DNA of 35,922 bases, taken from positions 1 through 35,922 of the forward strand of contig CAZTCB010000010.1 in NCBI GenBank assembly GCA_964612455.1, read 5' to 3'. This document shows, in pieces, positions 30,064 through 35,922 of the stretch. The notes below the pieces were generated by a model. That model was not told where the DNA came from, made no database searches, and saw only the letters and a list, made by a program, of their open reading frames with translations. Origin of the DNA: SFEB01 sp964612455 (GTDB lineage Bacteria > Bacillota > Clostridia > Christensenellales > CAG-314). Positions within the stretch are counted from its first letter, which is position 1; the number at the start of each line of letters is the position of its first letter. Position numbers and translations under genes: made by a program.

Positions 30064-30096
30064 ACCGAACGTCTTTGGGGCGGGCGGTATTTTTTT
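30064..30096 (+). terminator. Terminator of the dap operon
   Basis: ACCG/CGGT and CGTC/GGCG pair with a small internal loop, followed by a run of T. It is moderately stable, 22 nt beyond the last stop. Confidence 0.5.
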
Positions 30097-30119
30097 GCGG
30101 CTTAATTGCGCTCGTACGG

Positions 30120-30148
30120 TTGTCAAAAAAAGCTATGCGTGATATAAT
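30120..30148 (+). promoter_or_regulatory. Sigma-A promoter of padR-prmA-mtaB
   Basis: -35 TTGTCA (30120-30125), 17-nt spacer, -10 TATAAT (30143-30148). The start would be about 35 nt before the padR ATG. Confidence 0.85.
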
Positions 30149-30189
30149 AAAAAACAGCAAAGAAAAGATTTTTGCGCGGAGGTAGATTT

Positions 30190-30522
30190 ATGGCGGTTAA
30201 CGTTCTTGACAGCGACAGTTTGCGCGGTCACATCGAAACATTTATCCTGAGAGTATTGATGGACGGACCTCAGTACGGCGGCGAGATAAGAAATCTCATT
30301 GCGAAAAAAACCAACGGATTGTATAAACTCAACGAACAGTCTCTGTATTCGGCATGCCACAGGATGGAGGAGTATCGTCTCATTAAAGGCAGATGGGGTG
30401 ACGAGGACGAGGGCGCAACCCGCAAATATTACGAAATCACCGACGAAGGTCGTCGTGCTTACGCCGCCAACAAAGCCAAGTGGCAGACCGTCAAGCAAAT
30501 GATAGACATACTGATAGGTTGA
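30190..30522 (+). CDS. PadR-family transcriptional regulator
   Basis: A 110-aa winged-helix protein of the short PadR type. FILRVLMDGPQYGGEIRNLIAKKTNGLYKLNEQSLYSACHRMEEYRLIKGRW is the helix-turn-helix, and ATRKYYEITDEGRRAYA is the wing with the PadR-typical RKYYxITxxG. ATG at 30190 was chosen because CGGAGG lies 7 nt before it. It is 4 nt before prmA and shares a promoter with it. PadR proteins usually govern an adjacent exporter or stress gene; none is adjacent here, so the target is open and may be its own promoter. Confidence 0.9.
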   Translation: MAVNVLDSDSLRGHIETFILRVLMDGPQYGGEIRNLIAKKTNGLYKLNEQSLYSACHRMEEYRLIKGRWGDEDEGATRKYYEITDEGRRAYAANKAKWQTVKQMIDILIG

Positions 30523-30526
30523 CGAC

Positions 30527-31462
30527 ATGACAACGGACGAAAAAAAAGTAAAAATCACCGTTTTTACCACTACCGAGTGCAGCGAGACGGTGGCGTATTT
30601 TTTAGAGGAAATTACCGATTGCGCGGTTACCGTTTACGACGTCAGGGACCTTGACGAATGCGGGTGGGATTACGTCGAAAAAGGGCTGCGCGAGTCTTTC
30701 GGACAAGAGGTGCGAGCGGTTGCTTTTTGCAAAGCGTCCGACGAGGCGCGCGTGCTCGGTTTGTTGGGCGAGAGATTAAAAAACGTGCGGGACAACTTTG
30801 GCGAAACGTGCGGCAGTCTAAGGGTGAAGACCGAACTCGTGCCGGACGTCGATTGGCTTAAAGAGTGGCAAAAAGGTTTTAAACCCGTAGTGCTCGGCGA
30901 CGTGTGTATATGCCCCAAGTGGTTGACTTACGACGGCGACTGCAAAAATGTCTTAAAAATCGAAAGCGGCGTCGCTTTCGGGACGGGGTACCACGAGACG
31001 ACTTCGCAGTGTTTGCTGTTGGCGCAAAATTTCGATTTTTCAGGCAAAACGGTGCTCGACATGGGGTGCGGCAGCGGCGTGCTCGGTTTGTCGGCGTTGT
31101 TGCTCGGGGCAGAGCGAGCCACCCTCGTCGATTTCGACAGCCAGGCGGTCGAGGCGACCAAAGCCAACGCGGAGTTTAACGGACTTGCCGACAGGTGCGA
31201 CGTCGTATGCGGCGACCTTACGGAAAAAGTCAACGGAAAATTTGATTTTTGTTTTGCCAACCTTACGGCGGACATTTTAAAGCGGTTAGCCGAGACACTG
31301 ACCGAGTTTTTGGCGGACGACGCCTGCGTATCTTTAAGCGGCATACTCGTTTCGTTGAAAGGAGAAGTACGGGACGTTTTTGAAAAACTCGGGTTTTCTC
31401 TTTTGTCTTACTCGGAGCAGGGCGAGTGGTGCGCGTTGTACATGAAATTTAAACGCCAATAA
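30527..31462 (+). CDS. prmA: Ribosomal protein L11 methyltransferase
   Basis: S-adenosylmethionine-dependent enzyme that trimethylates ribosomal protein L11. An N-terminal recognition domain (~130 residues) precedes the class I methyltransferase fold. Landmarks are GVAFGTGYHETTSQ, VLDMGCGSGVLGLSALLLGA (SAM loop), DFDSQAVEATKANAEFNG and FCFANLTADIL. The length is 311 aa, normal for PrmA. It stands 4 nt after padR. In many Firmicutes prmA is followed by rsmE and mtaB; here rsmE is missing between them. Confidence 0.93.
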   Translation: MTTDEKKVKITVFTTTECSETVAYFLEEITDCAVTVYDVRDLDECGWDYVEKGLRESFGQEVRAVAFCKASDEARVLGLLGERLKNVRDNFGETCGSLRVKTELVPDVDWLKEWQKGFKPVVLGDVCICPKWLTYDGDCKNVLKIESGVAFGTGYHETTSQCLLLAQNFDFSGKTVLDMGCGSGVLGLSALLLGAERATLVDFDSQAVEATKANAEFNGLADRCDVVCGDLTEKVNGKFDFCFANLTADILKRLAETLTEFLADDACVSLSGILVSLKGEVRDVFEKLGFSLLSYSEQGEWCALYMKFKRQ

Positions 31463-31558
31463 CGGTGCACGGGTGCGGTTTTAAGCCGATGTGCGCGGGA
31501 CGGACGCGATAAAAAAGAAAAGATAAACACCGTTGCGAGAGGCGACGGAAAAAACAAA

Positions 31559-32827
31559 ATGAGCGATATTATATCTCCCCCGGCGAGCGTGAGCGTTTTT
31601 ACGCTGGGATGTAAAGTGAATCTATACGAGTCCCGACAAATCGTCGCGCAGTTGACGCAAGAAGGATATTGCGCTTTCGAGGGGCTAAAAAAAGCCGACG
31701 TTTTCGTTATAAACACGTGCGCCGTGACCAACGAGGCGGAGCGCAAGTCGCGGCAGGCAATCGCGCGTTGCCGCAGACTCAATCCGTCGGCAAAAATCAT
31801 CGTTTGCGGGTGCGCGTCGCAAAAAAATCCCACGCAGTTCGAGCATGACGGAGTAATTTTCGTCAAGGGCGCGGGCGACAAGGCGAGCCTTGTTAAAAAC
31901 TACCTTTCAGGCAACACGGGTGTGGACGAGCTACCCGAAACGTATCGCGAAGGCGAGGTTTTTGCCGCCAACGGGGTAAAGACGAGGGCTTTTTTAAAAA
32001 TTCAGGACGGGTGCGACAATTTTTGCACCTACTGCATCGTTCCTTACCTTAGAGGGCGCAGTCGCAGCAGAAAAATTGCCGATATAGTGGCGGAGGCAAA
32101 TACGCTCCGCGATTTTAAAGAAATCGTCCTGACGGGGGTAAACGTCAGCGACTTTCGGACGGAAGACGGCGACCTTGCCGCATTGACCGAGTCGTTGGGT
32201 TTTTTGCCGATGCGAAAGCGTTTCGGGAGCCTCGAAGACGGAGTCGTGACTCAGCGTTTGCTCGATTGCATGAAAAAAAGCAATTTTTGCCCGCATTTTC
32301 ACCTTTCCTTGCAGAGCGGCAGCGACGCGGTGTTGGCTAAAATGAACAGACATTATACAGCGGAGCGGTTTTTTAAATCGGTGCAACTCATCCGCAAAAA
32401 CTTTCCCGACGCGGGGATTACCACCGACGTCATCGTGGGTTTTCCGACAGAGACCGAAGAGCAGTTCGAGGAGAGTAAAAACTTTGTCCTCAAGGTGGGT
32501 TTCGACGACGTGCATGTCTTTCCTTTCAGTCCGCGTGCAGGCACCGTCGCGGCGCAAATGAAACAAGTCGCTGCGGAAGAAACCGACAGACGGGTAGCGG
32601 AGATGACGAAAGTTAAGCAGCGGTTAAGAGACTTGTCAACCGGTCGTCGTATAGGTACCGTTCAGGAGGTGCTGACGGAGGAAAGCAAAGGCGATTTCGT
32701 CGTCGGTTATACCCCCAACTATACGAAAGTTTATCTTCCGAAAAAATATGCGGAAAAAAATAAAATTTTAAAAGTTTTTATTACAAAACAGTTTGACGAC
32801 GGCGTTTCGGGTGATATAATAGACTGA
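31559..32827 (+). CDS. mtaB: tRNA (t6A37) methylthiotransferase MtaB
   Basis: Radical SAM enzyme converting t6A to ms2t6A at tRNA position 37. The N-terminal UPF0004 domain has three cluster cysteines (GCKVN, NTCAVTNEAERKSRQ, CGCASQ). The radical SAM motif CDNFCTYC follows, then IPY-like IVPYLRGRSRSR, TGVNVSDF, LSLQSGSD and TDVIVGFPTET. The C-terminal ~60 residues are a TRAM-like tail. The length is 422 aa. The ribosome site is weak (a purine-rich GACGGAAAAAAC). The 96-nt gap after prmA shows no clear promoter, so it is probably co-transcribed. Confidence 0.93.
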   Translation: MSDIISPPASVSVFTLGCKVNLYESRQIVAQLTQEGYCAFEGLKKADVFVINTCAVTNEAERKSRQAIARCRRLNPSAKIIVCGCASQKNPTQFEHDGVIFVKGAGDKASLVKNYLSGNTGVDELPETYREGEVFAANGVKTRAFLKIQDGCDNFCTYCIVPYLRGRSRSRKIADIVAEANTLRDFKEIVLTGVNVSDFRTEDGDLAALTESLGFLPMRKRFGSLEDGVVTQRLLDCMKKSNFCPHFHLSLQSGSDAVLAKMNRHYTAERFFKSVQLIRKNFPDAGITTDVIVGFPTETEEQFEESKNFVLKVGFDDVHVFPFSPRAGTVAAQMKQVAAEETDRRVAEMTKVKQRLRDLSTGRRIGTVQEVLTEESKGDFVVGYTPNYTKVYLPKKYAEKNKILKVFITKQFDDGVSGDIID

Positions 32828-32834
32828 AGACGAG

Positions 32835-32867
32835 AGCGTACGTTCTTTCGTCGCTGCGGTTTTTTTG
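32835..32867 (+). terminator. Terminator after mtaB
   Basis: AGCG-ACG pairs with CGT-CGCT (one bulged T) around TTCTTT, followed by GCGG and seven T. It separates the mtaB operon from tryptophanase. Confidence 0.55.
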
Positions 32868-32930
32868 CATGACGGCAATCGCCGCTATTTAAACCGATAA
32901 AAATTTATTCTTTATGGAGGAAAAAATAAA

Positions 32931-34310
32931 ATGAAACCGATTTACTATCCAGAGCCTTTTCGTATCAAAGCAGTAGAGCCTCTCAAGATGCTTACGAGAG
33001 CCGAAAGAGAACAAAAACTCGCCGAAGCAAACTACAATGAATTTGCTTTAAAGGCAGAGGACGTCTATATCGATTTGTTGACGGACAGCGGCACCAATGC
33101 CATGAGTAGCGCTCAATGGTCGGGCGTCATGATGGGCGACGAGTCTTATGCCGGAGCAAGCAGTTATTTTCACCTTGTAGAAAACGCAAAGGATATTTTC
33201 GGGTTTGAATTTATCCAACCCGTCCACCAAGGCAGAGCTGCGGAAAAAGTTTTGATTCCTATCCTTGCGGAAGGTAAAAAATACGCTATCTCCAACATGT
33301 TTTTCGATACGACGCGCGCTCACGTGGGGCTTGCCGGGTGTATCCCCGTCGACTGCGTGGTGCCCGAGGCACTGGATACTTCGTGTCGCGCGGATTTTAA
33401 GGGCAACATGGATACCGAAAGGTTGGAAAAATTAATCAAAGAGTACGGCGCGGAAAACGTCGCCGTCATCGTCGAGACCATCACCAACAACAGCGCGGGC
33501 GGACAACCCGTTTCGGTTGCAAATATCAGAGAAACCGCACGTATAGCGCACAAGTACGGCATCCCCATGATGATTGACGCCGCACGTTACGCCGAAAACA
33601 GCTATTTCGTCAAAAAGCGCGAAAAAGAATTTGCAAACAGCTCGATAAAAGAAATCATTCACGAGTCTTTTAAATGCGCGGATTGCTTTACCATGTCCGC
33701 AAAGAAAGACGCCATCGTCAACATGGGCGGTCTTATCGGTTGCAGATCCAAAGAGATTTACGACAAAATCAAACAACGTTGCATCAGTTTTGAAGGTTTT
33801 GTCACTTACGGCGGCATGAGCGGCAGAGACCTCGAAGCGTTGGCAATCGGACTTAAAGAAGGTCTGGACGAGGATTATCTTCGTTACCGTATCGGTCAGA
33901 TGGAGTATATCGCGGCTCGCCTCGACGAGGAGGGTATCGCTTATCAGGCACCTGCGGGCGGTCACGGCATCTTTGTCGACGCGGCGAAACTTTTGCCCCA
34001 TATCCCATGGTATCAATATCCCGGACATACTCTCGCGCTCGAGCTGTATCTCGAGGCAGGTATCAGAGCTTGCGACATCGGCAGCTATATGTTGGACCGC
34101 GATCCCGTCACGCATGAGGAGCAACACTCTCCGTTTGAGTTTACTCGTCTTGCTATTCCGCGTCGCGTGTACACGCAGGCGCACCTCGACGTTATCGTAG
34201 ACGCGCTCGTAAATATCAAGGAGAGAGCAAGCGAGATAAAGGGATACAAGATAGTTGAAGAAGCACCGGTACTTCGTCACTTTACGGCAAAACTCGTTCC
34301 TTTAAAATAA
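32931..34310 (+). CDS. tnaA: Tryptophanase (tryptophan indole-lyase)
   Basis: PLP enzyme splitting tryptophan to indole, pyruvate and ammonia. The 459 aa match the beta-eliminating lyase family throughout: LLTDSGTNAMS, HQGRAAEK, TITNNSAGGQPVS, and the PLP Lys259 in MSAKKDA. Tyrosine phenol-lyase is the close alternative. It carries Arg in the motif GVRSMERG and Phe in RFFTAR. Here these read GIRACDIG and RHFTAKL, as in tryptophanase. GGAGG lies 10 nt before the ATG. No tnaC-like leader peptide or tryptophan permease is adjacent. A weak TTGCAT-17-TTTAAA promoter may lie in the 100-nt upstream gap. Confidence 0.9.
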   Translation: MKPIYYPEPFRIKAVEPLKMLTRAEREQKLAEANYNEFALKAEDVYIDLLTDSGTNAMSSAQWSGVMMGDESYAGASSYFHLVENAKDIFGFEFIQPVHQGRAAEKVLIPILAEGKKYAISNMFFDTTRAHVGLAGCIPVDCVVPEALDTSCRADFKGNMDTERLEKLIKEYGAENVAVIVETITNNSAGGQPVSVANIRETARIAHKYGIPMMIDAARYAENSYFVKKREKEFANSSIKEIIHESFKCADCFTMSAKKDAIVNMGGLIGCRSKEIYDKIKQRCISFEGFVTYGGMSGRDLEALAIGLKEGLDEDYLRYRIGQMEYIAARLDEEGIAYQAPAGGHGIFVDAAKLLPHIPWYQYPGHTLALELYLEAGIRACDIGSYMLDRDPVTHEEQHSPFEFTRLAIPRRVYTQAHLDVIVDALVNIKERASEIKGYKIVEEAPVLRHFTAKLVPLK

Positions 34311-34323
34311 CGAAAACAATTTT

Positions 34324-34349
34324 GAGCCGTTGACCGACGTCGACGGCTC
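34324..34349 (+). terminator. Strong hairpin after tnaA
   Basis: GAGCCGT/ACGGCTC with inner GAC/GTC form a 10-bp interrupted stem around a 4-nt loop. There is no T-run after it, so it may stabilise the tnaA mRNA 3' end as much as terminate. Confidence 0.5.
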
Positions 34350-34418
34350 TCATTAATTTATAGACAAAAATTTATAGGCAAATTTTTTAAACGAAAATCA
34401 AAAAGGAGTGTTGGCGAC

Positions 34419-35786
34419 ATGTTTTACGATATCGTCATCGTCGGTGCGGGACCGGGCGGCATCTTTGCCGCGTACGAGCTCGTTAACTCCGACAAAAAGT
34501 TAAAGATAGCTATGTTTGAGGCGGGGCATCCGCTGGATAAACGCAAGTGCCCGATAGATGGCGACAAGGTAAAGGGTTGCGTCAATTGCAAGACGTGCTC
34601 GATAATGAGCGGCTTTGGCGGCGCGGGGGCTTTTTCCGACGGAAAATACAATATCACCAACGATTTCGGCGGCACTCTTTACGAGCATATAGGCAGAGAA
34701 AAAGCGTTGGAACTCATGGAGTACGTCGACGCCATCAATATGCGTTACGGCGGCAACGGGACCAAAATGTACTCTACCGCGGGGACGGCGTTTAAAAAGA
34801 TTTGTTTGCAAAACGGCTTGCAGTTGCTCGAGGCGTCGGTCAGGCACCTCGGCACGGACATCAACTACAAAGTGCTTGAAAACCTCTACGGCTTTTTAAA
34901 GGACAAGGTGGACTTTTTCTTTGATACGCCGGTAGAAAGCGTTGCTTTGGACGGGGACGGGTACAGGATTACGGCGGCAGGTAAAGATTACGTATGTCGC
35001 GATTGCATCGTTTCGGTCGGACGCAGCGGCAGCAAATGGGTGGAGCGCGTGTGCGAAGAGTTGGATATCCCTACTTTGTCCAACCGCGTGGATATCGGGG
35101 TGCGGGTAGAGTTGCCCGCGGTTATTTTTTCGGATTTGACCGACGAGTTGTACGAAAGTAAAATCGTTTATCGTACCGAAAAATTTGAGGATAGAGTCCG
35201 CACTTTTTGTATGAACCCCAACGGTATCGTGGTTAACGAAAACACCAACGGCATTATCACCGTCAACGGACACAGTTACGAGGCGAAAGAACTGCAGACG
35301 GAAAACACCAACTTTGCGTTGCTCGTGTCGAAACATTTTTCCGAACCGTTTAAATACAGCAACGGATACGCCGAGAGCATTGCGAGACTGTCCAATATGT
35401 TGGGCGGCGGAGTAATGGTGCAGCGTTTCGGCGATTTGGTGAGAGGTCGTCGCAGCACCAAAAAGCGTATAGACGAGTGCGTCGTGCGTCCTACCCTCAA
35501 GGCGACGCCCGGCGATCTCAGCCTCGTGCTGCCAAAGCGTATTCTCGACGGAATAATCGAGATGATTTACGCGCTTGACAAGATTGCTCCGGGTACCGCC
35601 AACGACGATACGCTTCTCTACGGGGTAGAAGTCAAGTTTTATAACATGGAAGTAGAAATCGACGAGAATCTCGAAACCAAGTACAAGGGGTTGTACGTCA
35701 TCGGCGACGGTAGCGGCGTTACTCACTCTTTGTCGCATGCGTCGGCGGGCGGCGTATACGTTGCGAGACGCATTTTGGGTAAATAA
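34419..35786 (+). CDS. FAD-dependent dehydrogenase, COG2509-like
   Basis: A 455-aa flavoprotein. The N-terminal dinucleotide fold shows IVGAGPGGIFAAYEL, with Glu at the end of the second strand (IAMFEAG). A cysteine-containing block CPIDGDKVKGCVNCKTCSIM and GFGGAGAFSDGKYN follow, typical of this uncharacterised family. The C-terminal YVIGDGSGVTHSLSHASAGGVYVAR closes the FAD site. Related proteins are annotated only as NAD(P)/FAD-dependent oxidoreductases; substrate unknown. The four cysteines near residues 43-61 might hold a metal or a redox disulfide (inference). AAGGAG lies 10 nt before the ATG. It is separated from tnaA by 108 nt and a hairpin. Confidence 0.88.
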   Translation: MFYDIVIVGAGPGGIFAAYELVNSDKKLKIAMFEAGHPLDKRKCPIDGDKVKGCVNCKTCSIMSGFGGAGAFSDGKYNITNDFGGTLYEHIGREKALELMEYVDAINMRYGGNGTKMYSTAGTAFKKICLQNGLQLLEASVRHLGTDINYKVLENLYGFLKDKVDFFFDTPVESVALDGDGYRITAAGKDYVCRDCIVSVGRSGSKWVERVCEELDIPTLSNRVDIGVRVELPAVIFSDLTDELYESKIVYRTEKFEDRVRTFCMNPNGIVVNENTNGIITVNGHSYEAKELQTENTNFALLVSKHFSEPFKYSNGYAESIARLSNMLGGGVMVQRFGDLVRGRRSTKKRIDECVVRPTLKATPGDLSLVLPKRILDGIIEMIYALDKIAPGTANDDTLLYGVEVKFYNMEVEIDENLETKYKGLYVIGDGSGVTHSLSHASAGGVYVARRILGK

Positions 35787-35801
35787 ATATACAAATACTT
35801 T

Positions 35802-35837
35802 AAAAACGACGTATCCTGACGGTTGCGTCGTTTTTTT
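35802..35837 (+). terminator. Terminator after FAD-dependent dehydrogenase gene
   Basis: AAAAACGACG and CGTCGTTTTT form a 10-bp stem with a 14-nt loop, followed by more T. Confidence 0.8.
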
Positions 35838-35881
35838 ATAAAAAAAAAGTAAAAACATGCTGTGTTGTTTTTGTAACGTAC

Positions 35882-35910
35882 TTGACCGAGACGAGATATC
35901 ATGATATACT
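35882..35910 (+). promoter_or_regulatory. Promoter with overlapping palindrome at window edge
   Basis: -35 TTGACC (35882-35887), 17-nt spacer, -10 TATACT (35905-35910). ATATCATGATAT (35896-35907) is a perfect 12-bp palindrome overlapping the spacer and -10, a possible repressor site. The gene it serves lies beyond the window. Confidence 0.7.
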
Positions 35911-35922
35911 GTAATCATAGGT

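Noticed and set aside
32828..32930. tnaC-type leader peptide before tryptophanase
   Set aside because: No short frame with a Trp codon and ribosome site was found in the 103-nt gap, which is largely taken up by the mtaB terminator.
32931..34310. Tyrosine phenol-lyase
   Set aside because: The Arg that binds the phenol ring in that enzyme is Ile here, and the C-terminal RHFTAKL is tryptophanase-like.
34896..35918. 340-aa minus-strand open frame opposite the FAD-dependent dehydrogenase
   Set aside because: It mirrors the codons of a well-supported gene and shows no family motifs. The other long antisense frames, for example 16186-17391 and 17583-18572, are also shadows of real genes.

Overview
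The window looks like a chromosomal segment of an endospore-forming, probably gut-associated Clostridia-type Bacillota, possibly a Christensenellales-like lineage known mainly from metagenomes. The evidence is a spoIIGA-sigE-spoIIE sporulation locus, Firmicutes-type promoters and Shine-Dalgarno sites, the acetylated diaminopimelate (DAP) pathway, BspA-type leucine-rich-repeat lipoproteins and a tryptophanase. The lineage call is inference. A 100-N assembly gap (8150-8249) shows this is a draft or metagenome contig. No CRISPR array, transposase, integrase or rRNA was seen.

Layout. 1-450: tRNA-Gly(CCC) on the minus strand with its own promoter and terminator, then a region with Spo0A-box-like sites. 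452-4255 (+): spoIIGA, sigE, spoIIE. 4257-5151: a type II toxin-antitoxin module between copies of a palindromic repeat. 5155-9049 (-): TSCPD protein, RadC (broken by the gap), an unidentified C-terminus, dipeptidase PepV, a TatD-associated radical SAM protein, and TatD. 9050-9349: non-coding, with a cluster of DnaA-box-like nonamers. 9350-11008 (-): Na/Pi cotransporter. 11194-13329 (-): peptidase E, AEC transporter and dUTPase, with an apparently leaderless pepE promoter. 13503-14876 (+): class-3 aldehyde dehydrogenase. 15041-20034 (+): MarR regulator with a palindromic operator, an asymmetric heterodimeric ABC exporter, and an Mrp/NBP35 iron-sulfur carrier. 20119-24600 (-): two paralogous LRR lipoproteins flanking a secreted protein of unknown function. 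24929-30041 (+): dapF-dapA-dapB-dapH-asd-M20 deacetylase. 30190-32827 (+): PadR regulator, prmA, mtaB. 32931-34310 (+): tryptophanase. 34419-35786 (+): FAD-dependent dehydrogenase. A sigma-A promoter at the right edge points out of the window.

How the genes work together. SpoIIGA matures pro-sigma-E in the mother cell. SpoIIE activates sigma-F in the forespore. Placing spoIIE directly behind sigE joins these two arms in one transcription unit. The dap cluster converts aspartate semialdehyde to DAP for peptidoglycan and lysine (and dipicolinate for spores) by the N-acetyl route, lacking only the aminotransferase. The MarR-ABC-ABC block is a typical self-regulated drug or xenobiotic efflux operon. 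The least explained locus is LRR - unknown secreted protein - LRR (20119-24600). It has a 92-bp near-identical direct repeat at the ends of both LRR genes, a 9-bp minisatellite coding an acidic tail, and a leader with a near-perfect Shine-Dalgarno before a four-codon ORF.
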